From Viscum album (Eukaryota > Streptophyta > Magnoliopsida > Santalales > Viscaceae): a stretch of DNA of 64,000 nucleotides. The notes beneath the pieces were generated by a model. The model was not told the origin of the DNA. It saw only the letters and a program-made list of their open reading frames with translations, and ran no database searches. Shown piece by piece: positions 21,464 through 32,233 of the stretch. Each line of letters starts with the position of its first letter. The first letter of the stretch is position 1. The position numbers and the translations under genes were made by a program. The DNA lies in NCBI GenBank assembly GCA_963277665.1, contig OY728121.1, forward strand, positions 1,657,676,062-1,657,740,061, in the 5' to 3' direction.

Positions 21464-21691
21464 TTTAACGACCCGAAATTTTTTAAATAAATTTTGTTTC
21501 CTAATTTTATGTGTTATTGTTATACTCAAAAAAAATGTTTTATTTGATAAACATGATTATAATTAAAATGAGATCAGTGGGTTTTGACTATTATATAACC
21601 ATCGGTCAACATGACCGCTGTGAACAAAATGTTTTGATTATTGTCTCTAAATATAAGTAATCTTGGTTAATTATTATAGAAAGAAGATTCG

Positions 21692-21961
21692 ATGGCCTCA
21701 CCTAGTAGTCTTGGACCGATCGAAGCCCATCTAACAGAGCTTGGGAAGGAGGTAGCACCACTGGGCTTTGCTCTGGATCAAATCCAAGCCGAACTTCATC
21801 ATGTGAAGCTGGAACGAAATCGCCTTCGTGAGAAGTTCAAACTGATAGAAATTACTTCTCGGGCAATGTTGACTGAGCCGCCCCAAGCTTCTATCACCCT
21901 AGCACACCTTACTCTTAGGTCCTATGCTGGTATTATAAGGGGTTATGTAACGAGACCGTAA
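21692..21961 (+). CDS. U3-encoded 89-aa protein of family A (copy 3)
   Basis: Intact 89-aa ORF, differing from copy 1 only by R for H at residue 46. Same position in the LTR and same start context. See the entry at 11536 for domain notes and the selection argument. Confidence 0.5.
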   Translation: MASPSSLGPIEAHLTELGKEVAPLGFALDQIQAELHHVKLERNRLREKFKLIEITSRAMLTEPPQASITLAHLTLRSYAGIIRGYVTRP

Positions 21962-22906
21962 CTACCTTGTGTAATCCTTGTTTTAAATAAAAATTGTGAT
22001 TTCTTCTTATGATGAAGTTTATGAATTTTGAAATGACCGGATAAATATAGTATGCATATTTTTGATGAATTTTAGAAAAAGGATATTTTAAATATGTTTA
22101 TGTAAACCCTAAATAATTAAAAATGTGTAATGATTTTCAAAAAATGGTCTTCTGCAATTATGTTCAGTACTAAATTTAGAGTCTAATAAGATCAACTTGG
22201 TTTTTGATGAATAGTAAATTATGAATAGTGATTTTATGATTAGGATTAGTAATATGACCAAATGGATTAGTAATCTCACTTAAAGAAAGTTTTAAAATAA
22301 TCTAGGCACCTTGATTAAGTAATGTGATTCAATAAAATAGTTAAATAACGGTTTCATTAATTATTATTCAAGTATTAGTTTTTTCGGGTGAATAGTGTTT
22401 TTTAATTAAAAATTTAAATAAAAATAATTAGAAAATTATTTTTATAAAAATGACTTTATTTTTGAACTCAGAGCATCGATATTATGTTATGGTAATTTTT
22501 GGGGTTTTCTCTGAAAAAAATGAATTTTCGATGAATAGTGTTTTTATATAAAAATTAAATTAAAAATATTTAGAAAATTATTTTTATAAAATGGATTTCA
22601 TTTTTGAAATCAGAGCATTGATATTTGTTTAATGTGAAATTTTGGGATTTTTCTGAGAAAGTTGAATTTTCAGTGAATAGTAAAAATACAGTTTTAGGGT
22701 TTCGGTATGTTTAATGACATCATAACGGTGTCATGATGATGTCATGAGATCTTTTGAGGGTTGGCCGGCCAAGGGTGATGAATTATTGTTTTGGGGGCCC
22801 CATGTGGCCTAACTCCATGATAAATGACAAGGGAGAGCACATGAGTTTGAGAAAAGCACATGTGAGGTGTCCCTTGGCCATTAATGCCTTGTCCCCTCAC
22901 TTTCCC

Positions 22907-22914
22907 TATAAATA
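22907..22914 (+). promoter_or_regulatory. TATA box, LTR 3
   Basis: TATAAATA in the conserved context. Confidence 0.65.
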
Positions 22915-23050
22915 CCAAGCCCTCCTCTCATCCATTCGACTCCCCACTCATTCCCAATGAATTTCTGGTCTCATTACCTCCCAAGGAGTCCTCCCAAGAT
23001 GCCCCCAATCCCTCAAGGTCCCAACCTTTGAGGTTTAAGAGTTACATTTT

Positions 23051-23059
23051 AAGGTAAGG
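23051..23059 (+). other. Predicted 5' splice site, LTR 3
   Basis: AAG|GTAAGG. The partner acceptor is at 24696-24697 (predicted intron 1644 nt). Confidence 0.5.
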
Positions 23060-23230
23060 GATCCGACCTCTCTCTTTCTTTTCAAGTAATCTCTTTTATG
23101 TCTTTTCTTTTATAATCCATGTTCTTATGTTTGAGGATGTTCTTTTATATTCATCCTACTGCCTATTTCATGTTCATATGATGAGAGACCCCCCCCTTTC
23201 TCTCATCAATTCGTTTTAAGAATGTTTAAG

Positions 23231-24041
23231 TGGCGCCGTTAGGCTGCCGAATTTTTAAGGGATTCTTTCACCTTCCTCGTTTTCAAGTTCTATTTTCATT
23301 CAAGTCTTTCATGTTCCTTTTTATTATGTTGGGGTATGATATCTAAATTATCATACTGATATTTTATGATCATATGATGAGATACCCCATTTGATCACTT
23401 CAATTCAGTATTTTGAAGTTTTAAGTGGCGCCGTTAGGCTGCCGAATTTTTTAGTGGTTCTTCACCCTTCTCGTTTTGAAGTTCTACTTTCATGTCAATT
23501 ATTTCAAGTTCCTTTTTGTTATATTGGGGTATGATCTCTATATATATAATACTGGACTCTTATGTTCATATGATGATAGAACCCATTTGATCTCTTCAAT
23601 TCAGTATTTTGATGTTTTAAGTGGCGCCGTTAGGCTGCCGAATTTTTAAGTGGTTCTTCACCCTTCTCGTTTTGAAGTTCTACTTTCATGTCAATTATTT
23701 CAAGTTCCTTTTTGTTATGTTGGGGAATTATCTCTATATCTATCATACTGAACTCTTATGTTCACATTATGAGAGATCCTATTTGATCTTTTCAAATCAT
23801 TTTTGTTGATGTTTAAGTAACGCCGTTAGGCTGCCGAACTTTCATAAGAGAAATCTAATTTTTTTTTCTCCTTCCATGTTTTTCATTTCAAATGGTATGT
23901 CCTTGAAATTGAATTACCATGATCATTTATCCTTCTTATTATGTCCATGTACTATTTTATGGGTCATTTATGAATGTTTGACCCATTTTACCTCTCTTTT
24001 AATGTCTTCTAAAACTTCGGAACATTGCCGTTATGCTGCAG
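23231..24041 (+). repeat. Leader hairpin repeat array, LTR 3 (five units)
   Basis: Units at 23231, 23426, 23622, 23818 and about 24024, with the same core and spacing as in LTRs 1 and 2. Confidence 0.75.
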
Positions 24042-24355
24042 AATTTCTGTCTCAAAATGTCTATCTCTTTTTCTAAAGTCCTTATATTTTATTAAGTGAA
24101 TACTCAAAGCTCTTTATTCTAAATGGTTATTCACATATATACCAAAATGTTCTATTTTAAATTCTGGGATTTACATACATGAGACCCACCTTCCTTTTCT
24201 GTGGGTTTAAAGTGACGTAAAGATCATGTCTTTAAAGCAGTTTTTAAAACGTTATGATTATGAAATGAAACCCATTTATTTTATGCTATGTGGGTTATTT
24301 ATGAAATGTTTGATGATGATATATGTGGCTCACATGATAATAAAGGCAAATTTAA

Positions 24356-24387
24356 GGGTGCACCCTGATAGCGCTCCAATGCATTGG
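24356..24387 (+). other. GGG hairpin and palindrome, LTR 3
   Basis: GGG-TGCA-CCC at 24356-24365 and CCAATGCATTGG at 24376-24387. Confidence 0.5.
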
Positions 24388-24656
24388 GTAATGATGTAAC
24401 CACTAGAGATTACAATTTTCACGATACGTTGGTGAATAACCTTGGTAATTTTAAAATGACACCTTGGGGATGGACCTTGGTGATATGTTCATGATTGTCT
24501 ATGTTAAATTATGTAGACACATCTTCAAGTTATGAAAAAGTTTTATTTTTATTATGATATGCCTCATGATTTCATTTTCATGCATTAAAGTTCTTTTCAT
24601 GACTTTATTGATGTATCTCAAGTTCATATGTAAAATGTTTCACTTGTTTCCCTTGC

Positions 24657-24697
24657 TGGGCCTTCTGCTCACCCTTCCTTTTGATGTATGTCCGCAG
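24657..24697 (+). other. Predicted branch site and 3' splice site, LTR 3
   Basis: Same block as LTR 1 with one change (CCGCAG). The AG at 24696-24697 is retained. Confidence 0.5.
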
Positions 24698-24877
24698 GTT
24701 ATGAGATGCAGTAATGAGCCTAGGGTGAACATGAGGAGAAGCCTTTAAAGTGTTTAAGAAGAATGTTTTTTTTGTTTCATGTTTTATGTTCCTTGTTTCC
24801 AAGACACTAAACCTTAAAGATCCTCAGTTCCGTGTAATGGAATGAAAAGTTATGTTATAAAAAGACGGGATGCTATA

Positions 24878-25998
24878 AGTTAAATTTTATTTTCTACTTA
24901 TTTCTTCCTCCTCCTCTATATGAGTGGGATCCTCCCTGTGTGCCGTGGGTTTCCTCTCCTCCCTAACCTAGGCATGGATGAATCTCCCTCATCTAAATTA
25001 GGATTTGATCTCCATCGCTTTCTTTGGATTTGCATCAGTAAGATTTTGAGTCCATTTGAATATTTCTTTGTTTAACCTTCTCTTGGTTTTTTAATTTACG
25101 TGTGAGTTCATTTCCCCAATTTTTAGGGAAAAGTTTTGTTTCTTCTATTTCTTCCAAACCAGATAGAATTAGAGATTGAGATTGGATGAGTGATACATCC
25201 CAAATTTTCCAATGATTTATGAATAGTTACATTGTGTTGTGCATCATCCTTTACTGAGCATTTAATTTTAATTGGGTTCTTCATATAAAATTTTTCATCA
25301 CACCAAGATACACTCCCTATGATCGTTGTTTAGTAGTTTGAGGTTTCCAACCTTGATCACATACACATCATGGCTATGCCAGCATGAATTTTCCTTTATA
25401 ACTAATTGTTTTCAATACTTTTAATTCCTTTTAAGAGTTCTAATTAGACTATAAATGTAATTTCCCATGTATACACTTGTCTAAATGATAATGGCACCTT
25501 ATAAATTCCATTTGAACCCTTATATTTTTTTCCATGAGTGGTGGTTTATTTTAAATGTTTCTTTTGATGAATTGATACATTAATTTGGAATGATTATTAA
25601 AGGTTTTAAATTAATTAATTGATAAAAAATTCCATGATTTTAAAATAAAACCCCTCAAATGAGGTTCACTACCTTTCAAACTAAAAATTAGTGATTGGTT
25701 TTTTGAATCATGCTTGACTATTATGGCTTTTGTAGTTACTTATGATTTGGTTGTTGTTATAATTATAACATGTATAAGATATTTCCTCTTTTGATGTTAT
25801 TAAATGGAGTTTACTCTTATATATATCACCAATGGACCAATATACTTTGAAGGGATTGGATTGCTTTATAAAAGGGAATGCCCATGTGGGTATTCATCCA
25901 ATTGACTATGGTACCCTCTAAGTACCTCTTTGAACCTTGTACAATGAATTTACATGTTTTATTTAATTTGATGGCATGTTTAAAATGGAATTAAATAT
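24878..25998 (+). mobile_element. Element B 5' LTR, second segment
   Basis: It resumes with AGTTAAATTTTATTTT, matching 35880 onward in the sister LTR. It continues in parallel with 35884-36489 and then with 47403-47980, and ends at AATAT (25994-25998), the duplication of solo LTR C. No gene was seen. Confidence 0.75.
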
Positions 25999-27545
25999 TG
26001 TAACACCCCAAGATTCCACGGTACGTTTCCATTTGAATAATGCAATAGCTTGCATTGTACGCAACTTCGAGATTCTAACACACCACAACCAATCAAACTA
26101 GCCATTATGAATAGTAATACCCACTTTTTGAAATTTTATAAATTTTATCTTTCAAAATGGACTTCATTTTTGGATTAGAAATATTGAAATTAGCTTAGGG
26201 TGAATTTTTGGTATTTTTCTGAAAACTTTCAATTTTTGATGAATAGTGAAAAACACTGCATTATTGGTTAAAACCGACTTTTTATTTAAATAATTATTTA
26301 TTTTATTTAAATTTATTTTAGGTTTAAATAGATACATAATACCTATATAATTTCAATTTAATTCATTGGATTCATTTTATAATAAGATTAGATATATAAA
26401 AATTTTATTGAACTTTTTACCGTCTTTTACCCACCTCCTAGGAGCATTTGCAAATTTGCATAAAACTTAATTTTACCGCTTTTGTGAGTTGAATTTCAAA
26501 AATCTGAGAGACACGGTTGACATCAGTAAGTAAAATATGGTTCAATAAGATGAAAATAATTTTTTGGTGAATAGTAACTTTTTTACTTTTATTTACCACG
26601 GTTAAAAGTAAATAGGGTAATTAAGGGTAAAAATGATATCATAATTACCCTAACACATGTCCTAATTTTATTGGATAAGTGTAATTAGACCAATAAAAAC
26701 ATTAGGAATAAAATATGACCCCTTTGGTCGACTTGGATTAGATTATGACATTTATTATTATTTTATTTAAAGAAGAGTTAAAAGAGTTAAATTCAAAGTT
26801 TAATAACTAAACCATTTTTAATATATGGCTACACACAATATAAATTCGACTATAAATATCCATTAGAAATATAAAAAGATTTCCTAAATAATGGTATTTT
26901 ATTAATAATCTTTAGACATTAAATAATTTAATTTATTTATGACACAATGATGATGCGGTAATTACCTTATTAAAGAAAGATTAAAATAATTGATATTATA
27001 AATATCCAAATAAATGTAATTTGAGAATTTGGATGAATTAAACTAATTTTATAAGTTAATATGACATGTTAGGGATGATTAAATAATTTTTTTTCGAAGT
27101 AATCATGCTGTTATGATTTTCACAAAAATAAAATACTAAATTGTGTCAAAATTGACATAATTGAGTTTTTAAAACAAATACTATATTATTAATGGATATA
27201 ATATTCCTAAAAATATAATGTTCAGAAAAAGGACTTAGATAAGGTTATATATATTAATAATGAACCACTTGGGATTTTCTTGGAAGTTTATAGTAAGTTT
27301 ATTAACTATATAATATAAAAATACAAAGAGACATGGTAAATGACAAACTATTTAACTAAGAGTCAAATCTAAAAGATAAGGTTAATATGATGACCTAAAC
27401 CTGTATAAAACCTATTTTTTGAGAGGTTTTTGACCCATACCCACCTTATACTCTAAATAAATAATTTTGGAACCATTATAAACCGAAAATGATTTTATTA
27501 TAAAATAATATTTCAAGCTTTTACTAAAGTGACCCTCACCTCTCC

Positions 27546-27553
27546 TATAAAAG
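27546..27553 (+). promoter_or_regulatory. TATA box of solo LTR C
   Basis: TATAAAAG after CCTCTCC, with the expected start near 27575. The downstream leader runs about 150 nt to a GAG|GTAAAT donor-like site at 27724. Confidence 0.6.
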
Positions 27554-27720
27554 GGAACTTCCCCTTATCTTAATTTCACACCTCAAAAACCTTTTAGCTT
27601 GGCCAAAACCTGCCAAAACATCCTCCCAAATTTCCTCTCTTCATCCTAGAGGCCTTACTTTGGTCAGAAATTCAACCTAAGGAGCCCTTTTGATCAAATC
27701 AAAAAGAAGAACCTGAAGAA

Positions 27721-27729
27721 GAGGTAAAT
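27721..27729 (+). other. Predicted 5' splice site, LTR C
   Basis: GAG|GTAAAT lies about 178 nt after the TATA box, the relative position of the family A donor. The matching place in the G1 LTR has GATATAT, where the donor is lost. The acceptor would be at 29502-29503. Confidence 0.4.
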
Positions 27730-27907
27730 ATTTCATCACCTCTTTCAAGTTATTTTCTTCTTCCACTTCCTCTTTCTTTTTTGTTTCCATTATAATATAA
27801 TAAATCTAGTATCTTATATATACTATGATGTTATTATAAAAATGGTACAACCATATTCATTATTCTATCCATCATATGAATGACAAAGTCACCATATGTG
27901 CGTACGT

Positions 27908-28110
27908 ACGACTTATCGTCTCCACGTCGTAGTGTAGTTTGTTATTTAAACACTTCATTATTTGGATGGGTATAATAATGATGTATAATTGATGTAAATA
28001 ATAAATATAAAATTTTAATGATTCATTATATATGATATAACATTCAATTATATATTATTTCACCTTCAATTGAATGATATTGTTGCTCGTGCGTACGTAC
28101 GGATTACCGT
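27908..28110 (+). repeat. Leader hairpin repeats in LTR C (two units)
   Basis: Unit 1 folds as ACGA-CTTA-TCGT (27908-27919) and unit 2 as ACGG-ATTA-CCGT (28099-28110), 191 bp apart. Both follow CGTACGT. The inner stem pair is A-T in one and G-C in the other, so both sides changed together. Confidence 0.55.
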
Positions 28111-28715
28111 CTCCATAAACGCGATGAGATTCACTCCCCGTCGTAATCATTCAAGAATAATTTTCATTTTATGATTAAAAATAATATTTAATAACTTAAT
28201 ATCATTCTGGATATGAATAAAATAAATCCTATTCATAACAAACATGGCTTACATAACAAAACATATAAAGGAAAACAAATCAGTTAACACCTAAAACAAC
28301 GATAATACTAAAATATTATTAACAAAGTAATATTAGAAGATCATATATGATATCATATTTACTTATATGGTTATTGTATAATTTAATAATAATTATTTAA
28401 CTATTATACAGGAGGTTAATGTACCCTCAACCAAGGAAAAGTACAAGGTAAAGGTTAATTTCACAATCTCTTTATCATCCGAGGTTGTTTTTACGTAAGT
28501 ATCTACTGGGACCACTTTATCATCCACATCCATGTTTCTTAAAAAAGTATTACAAAACGTTTTTAATATTTACTAGATTATGGGTTAAAGTAATTTATAC
28601 CCTAGTTTTACTTTTTATAAAATGTATTGAAAGGAATCTTTCCATCGTTTCCCAGACAAGGTACTTTATGACCTTTTCGAAAAAATTAAGGTAAGAATGT
28701 CTTTTTTTAACTTAT

Positions 28716-28742
28716 ACGGCGGGTGTGGATATTTTTCGCCGT
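28716..28742 (+). other. ACGGCG/CGCCGT stem-loop in LTR C
   Basis: Perfect 6-bp arms at 28716-28721 and 28737-28742 around a 15-nt AT-rich loop, in otherwise very AT-rich DNA. Confidence 0.45.
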
Positions 28743-29111
28743 TATATCATCATCGAAGATTCCCATACAATATTATAAGAATATTTTCAAAGTAATTTTT
28801 TTCTTTTATAATTATGTGACTTTTAGATGATTTCAAAATAGAAAGAGGTATTTATTTTAAATAGTTTTCATTTCATCTATGTCAACATCCTTTGATGGAT
28901 TTTAAACTAGTTTGAAGTTGATTTATTACGATACAAATATTCCATATTGTATTGAAGGTTTTGTGATATTTTTTACTATGGATGTGTTATTTTTACACCA
29001 TTCATGGTTTATGGATAATATATTGACATTTCATATGCTAGTTTTAATGCGAATGTTTATGTTAATTTTAAACCTTTTCATATAAGGAATGCATTGGACT
29101 TAGTAAGTGAT

Positions 29112-29144
29112 GGGTGGAGCCCGCTATAGCTCCTCGATGCATCG
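29112..29144 (+). other. GGG hairpin and CGATGCATCG palindrome, LTR C
   Basis: GGG-TGGAG-CCC at 29112-29122 and CGATGCATCG at 29135-29144, in the same order and spacing as in family A. The neighbouring GCTATAGCTCC also aligns with GATAGCGCTCC of family A. Confidence 0.5.
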
Positions 29145-29460
29145 GTAGGTCTCATGAGACAAACTAGTATCTTGGAACAAGTACTTGACAAAATCTTATT
29201 TGTAGTCTTGGCATAAGGCCTTGACTATGTGGTTATGAAGTCTGGCATTATGCATTCCATCATTATGAAAGTGGCTATTGATATTGCATGTGATTATTCG
29301 ACTAGTAGAATATCCATGTGAATAAGTAAATGGAATTATTTGATTTTATCTATTCTATATTATTCTGAAGTTTAATATTAAAAGGCTTTTTTTAGTCTTA
29401 TACATTGCCTTAAATGTTTATGCTTATTTATGAAAGTTTCTGTTATATTGTTATCCTTAC

Positions 29461-29503
29461 TGAGCATCTGAGCTCACCCCTTTATATTTTTTATTTTTTC
29501 GAG
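29461..29503 (+). other. Predicted branch site and 3' splice site, LTR C
   Basis: TGAGC-ATCTGA-GCTCA (29461-29476) forms a perfect 5-bp stem and contains CTCAC. A T-rich tract leads to CGAG|G with AG at 29502-29503, 27 nt after the branch A. Confidence 0.45.
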
Positions 29504-29741
29504 GATGTGAAGAAGTATTTTATGGTTGACTTGTAGGTATAGGCTAAGGATAGAAGTGTGTTCAAAAGGGGACAAAATGTTGTTGATGTTTTTATTTCAT
29601 GATGTAATCTAAAACTTATGAATGTATCTAGTACTTCCAAGGCTACTAAACTGATCGGTCTTTCAGGACATGATTATTTGTATCATTCCAATGTTTTGTA
29701 ATAATTCACCAACTCTAGGTAATTGGGGTCAGGGAATTAAA

Positions 29742-31257
29742 AATATGCATTATGGTTTTCTTTATATTAAATGAAATTAAATTTTTTAAATGAAATGGTT
29801 CCCTTGCAATGGTTTATAAGGGTGGTAAGGCCACACCTAATGATTGTGATTTGTAAATGGTTTTATGAACTGTAAGGTATTAATGTTATTGAAATTGGTT
29901 ATTTTAATGAATAATAGGTATTGAATTATATATTATATTATAAATTTAATGATTTATTTATATTAGATTGATGAATGTAAGGCGTGAGAGGTATTTCCTC
30001 ATGTCTGTTTACAATAAAATGACCATGCCTTGCTTATATATATGGGCTTGATTAAAGATATGGATGAGAGGTATTACCCCATGACAGTTATAATTATATT
30101 ATGCCTTTACATAGGATATGGAATGATAGTAAGAGTTTTTTTAAGCATGGTGGCATCACATTCCCTTACATTGGTTATTGAGCATGACATCTCACACTAG
30201 TGATACTTTATGGGAATTGGGATTTACACACCCCGTACCATGATTAGAGTGATGCCATGGTGGATCAATCACCATCCCGAGTGTTTTTTCATGAAATCTC
30301 TCACTATATTGGGATGTAGGTAATATACCCTATTGCTTGAGCTTATAAGCTCGTTCAGACTAGTTATAGATGACTGAGTTATGCCCCAGTCCAGCCAACA
30401 CCTAGTATTCCAAGTATATGGACACTTATGTCCAGACGTACTTGGTTCATATAGGTGGATTCAATATAGAACTATATTATATAAACATATATTATTACTA
30501 TATATATATATGGTATCTAATCATAAATCGTATTCCAACTATGATCTAAAGAAGGTATAGCCTCTAGGTGTCCCTTAGGAACCTGGGTGGGTTTTTTTTT
30601 ATTTATCCACTTCTTATTTATCTTTCTGCTTATACCCGCACACTTATATTCATCATATTTAATGTACTGGATTCATTTGTAGACACTATGTGTGGGTACC
30701 TATTGGAATTATTATCTCACACCCTTCTCAGGACACCATTGCACTGGGGTACCTGAGTAGACCTTATTCTTGTAGGACCTTGGTTGATTTCTTGAGCTGT
30801 TTAGCTGGTATCTGGGAGTTAGGTTCATAGAACCAAGATGGAGCTCATAATGCTTATAGAGATCACCCATGAGTATTTTTTTATTTTCTTTATTCTTGCA
30901 CTATACTGTATCACTTCTTGTTTTATTTCTATTGCAGTAGTTTATCATTATTTGGACATGCATGCATCTGTTGTATATTGGTGTTGGCCATCTTTTTATA
31001 TTAAATTGATTATTATTATTATTATTATTCTTCTACTGCCCTATCATTATTTATTATTTCTTTTGTTGTTTTATGTTATTTATTATATGATATTCTACAG
31101 TGCTACTCTGAACATCAGGGTATAGTATCCCCACCATAACCTCCTTACACCCTCACTTCTAGTCGGTAGCATCTGGTGTATGGGGATGCGTGCTTGAGTC
31201 CATGTGACCCACCGGTCCAGCTACTGTATTAGTGGTCATTTGGGTCGGGACGTTACA
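29742..31257 (+). mobile_element. Element B 5' LTR, third segment
   Basis: It continues the B LTR after C and ends GGACGTTACA at 31257, next to a primer-binding site. The part from about 30200 to the end is similar to the G2 LTR read on the minus strand: both have a TTGGGATGTAG block, an AGACTRGTTATRGATG block and a CATGTGACCCACC block near the end. The plus ORF at 30838-31125 encodes a hydrophobic low-complexity peptide that includes an ATT microsatellite (about 31009-31029), and I do not regard it as a gene. Confidence 0.75.
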
Positions 31258-31260
31258 AAG

Positions 31261-31275
31261 TGGTATCAAAGTGGT
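31261..31275 (+). other. Primer-binding site of element B
   Basis: TGGTATCAAAGTGG, three bases (AAG) after the LTR end. G2 has the same AAG spacer and TGGTATCAAAG. Confidence 0.75.
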
Positions 31276-31907
31276 TATTTTTTTACTTTGTCTTATTATT
31301 TTGGGTTGGTAGACATGATACTAGTAAAGTGTTGGTGCTTGGTAAATAGTCATTTTTGGGACTGATCACCCCACCCATGGGGAAAAATCCAAGTGGTCAG
31401 GGATGGGATTGTTGTTCACATTGTTTTTTATTATAGTTGATATGATTTCACTTTGATTGATTAGTGTACTTTTCACTGCATATCGATTTATGAATTTAAG
31501 ATATTTTTCCCTTGGCCTGGTATAACAAGGAAGAAGCATTACATGTATCCTTATAGGCACATTGAAAATTCACATGCCATGCATATGTCATGCCATGTAG
31601 TTTAATTTGTAGTGCTTCTTGTGGATCTGATTGCGCGATTTTAATTATATTCCATGCCTTTATTTTTACTAGAATGATTTTTATGTGCCATGTTTGGTAT
31701 TTTAATAGCATTATTAGGTGATTATATGCCATGATTCCTCTTTATCTATCATGTTCTGCCTGTACATCATGATTATGTGTTTATAGAATGTTCCTCTATG
31801 TTTAAATATTACAATAACATTCTAGTTTATATGATATACATAAATGTTTTCATGGGATAATTTTATTATTTATGATTAAATGAGATCCAATTTTTAATTT
31901 TAAGGTG

Positions 31908-32233
31908 TATGGGAACCTTATAATTGGGAAAAGGTAACCCATATATTCGAACCATCTTTGAGATTTATAAATTTTTAAAAACTATTGTTAAAATGTAAAA
32001 GGCTCCTAAATTTCAAATTCTAAAGTGAATTGGTTGTGATTAATGGGAGCCAAATAAAAAACTGTAAAGTGTATGGGTACTTTATGGATTAGTAGATAGA
32101 AACCCATATAACTGAAACATTATATATATGAGTATGCTACATTTTGAAATGAAATCAATTTGATTGAATGGGAGCTATACTTCATTCTAAGATGTGTATG
32201 GGTGCTTTATAGATTGGGGTGGTAGCAACCCAT
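31908..32233 (+). repeat. Three spaced ATGGGT/ACCCAT inverted repeats in B
   Basis: Three diverged repeat units each start GTGTATGGG and contain a matching inverse arm about 20-30 bp later: TATGGG/CCCATA (31908-31913, 31938-31943), TATGGGT/ACCCATA (32072-32078, 32102-32108) and ATGGGT/ACCCAT (32208-32213, 32228-32233). The arms are conserved and the DNA between them is not. They lie 0.65-1 kb after the primer site, in the leader. Confidence 0.5.

Larger units (their letters stand above)
11308..24877 (+). mobile_element. Family A tandem array (LTR-internal-LTR-internal-LTR)
   Basis: Three nearly identical LTRs (11308, 16390, 21464) are separated by two 1661-bp internal regions. The whole unit is flanked by AGTTA (11303-11307 and 24878-24882), and the uninterrupted sequence is seen at about 35868-35900 in the sister B LTR. 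So it is one insertion site, not three insertions. No gag, pro or pol similarity occurs in the internal regions, which makes it a large non-autonomous LTR element. The most likely origin of the three-LTR form is unequal recombination between LTRs of two copies. The outer ends are TG and TA, so the 3' terminus is non-canonical. Confidence 0.85.
21464..24877 (+). mobile_element. Family A LTR 3 (right end of array)
   Basis: A 3414-bp LTR ending GGGATGCTATA. It is followed by the AGTTA duplication and the resumed B LTR, instead of a primer-binding site. This fixes the 3' end of the LTR. Confidence 0.85.
25999..29741 (+). mobile_element. Solo LTR C, relative of the G1 LTR
   Basis: It begins TGTAACACCCC and is flanked by AATAT on both sides (25994-25998 and 29742-29746), with the interrupted B LTR continuing in register with 47980 onward. 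No internal region is present, so it is a solo LTR of about 3.74 kb. Like the G1 LTR it has a TATAAAAGGG promoter and GC-rich leader hairpins about 190 bp apart. Its U3 repeats, palindrome and 3' splice-like block resemble family A. The last bases are not a canonical CA. Confidence 0.75.

Noticed and set aside
30838..31125. 95-codon hydrophobic ORF in the B LTR
   Set aside because: It is rich in Ile and Leu because of ATT and TTAT repeats. It lies in LTR sequence with no homologous ORF in the sister LTR or in G2.
2533..31257. First reading of 10737-31257 as the 3' LTR of G1
   Set aside because: The G1 pol frame stops abruptly at 10736 inside the C-terminal tail with no polypurine tract. The LTR is followed by its own primer site at 31261 and a different internal region, and G1 has an unrelated LTR at 2533. 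It is the 5' LTR of a separate element B.
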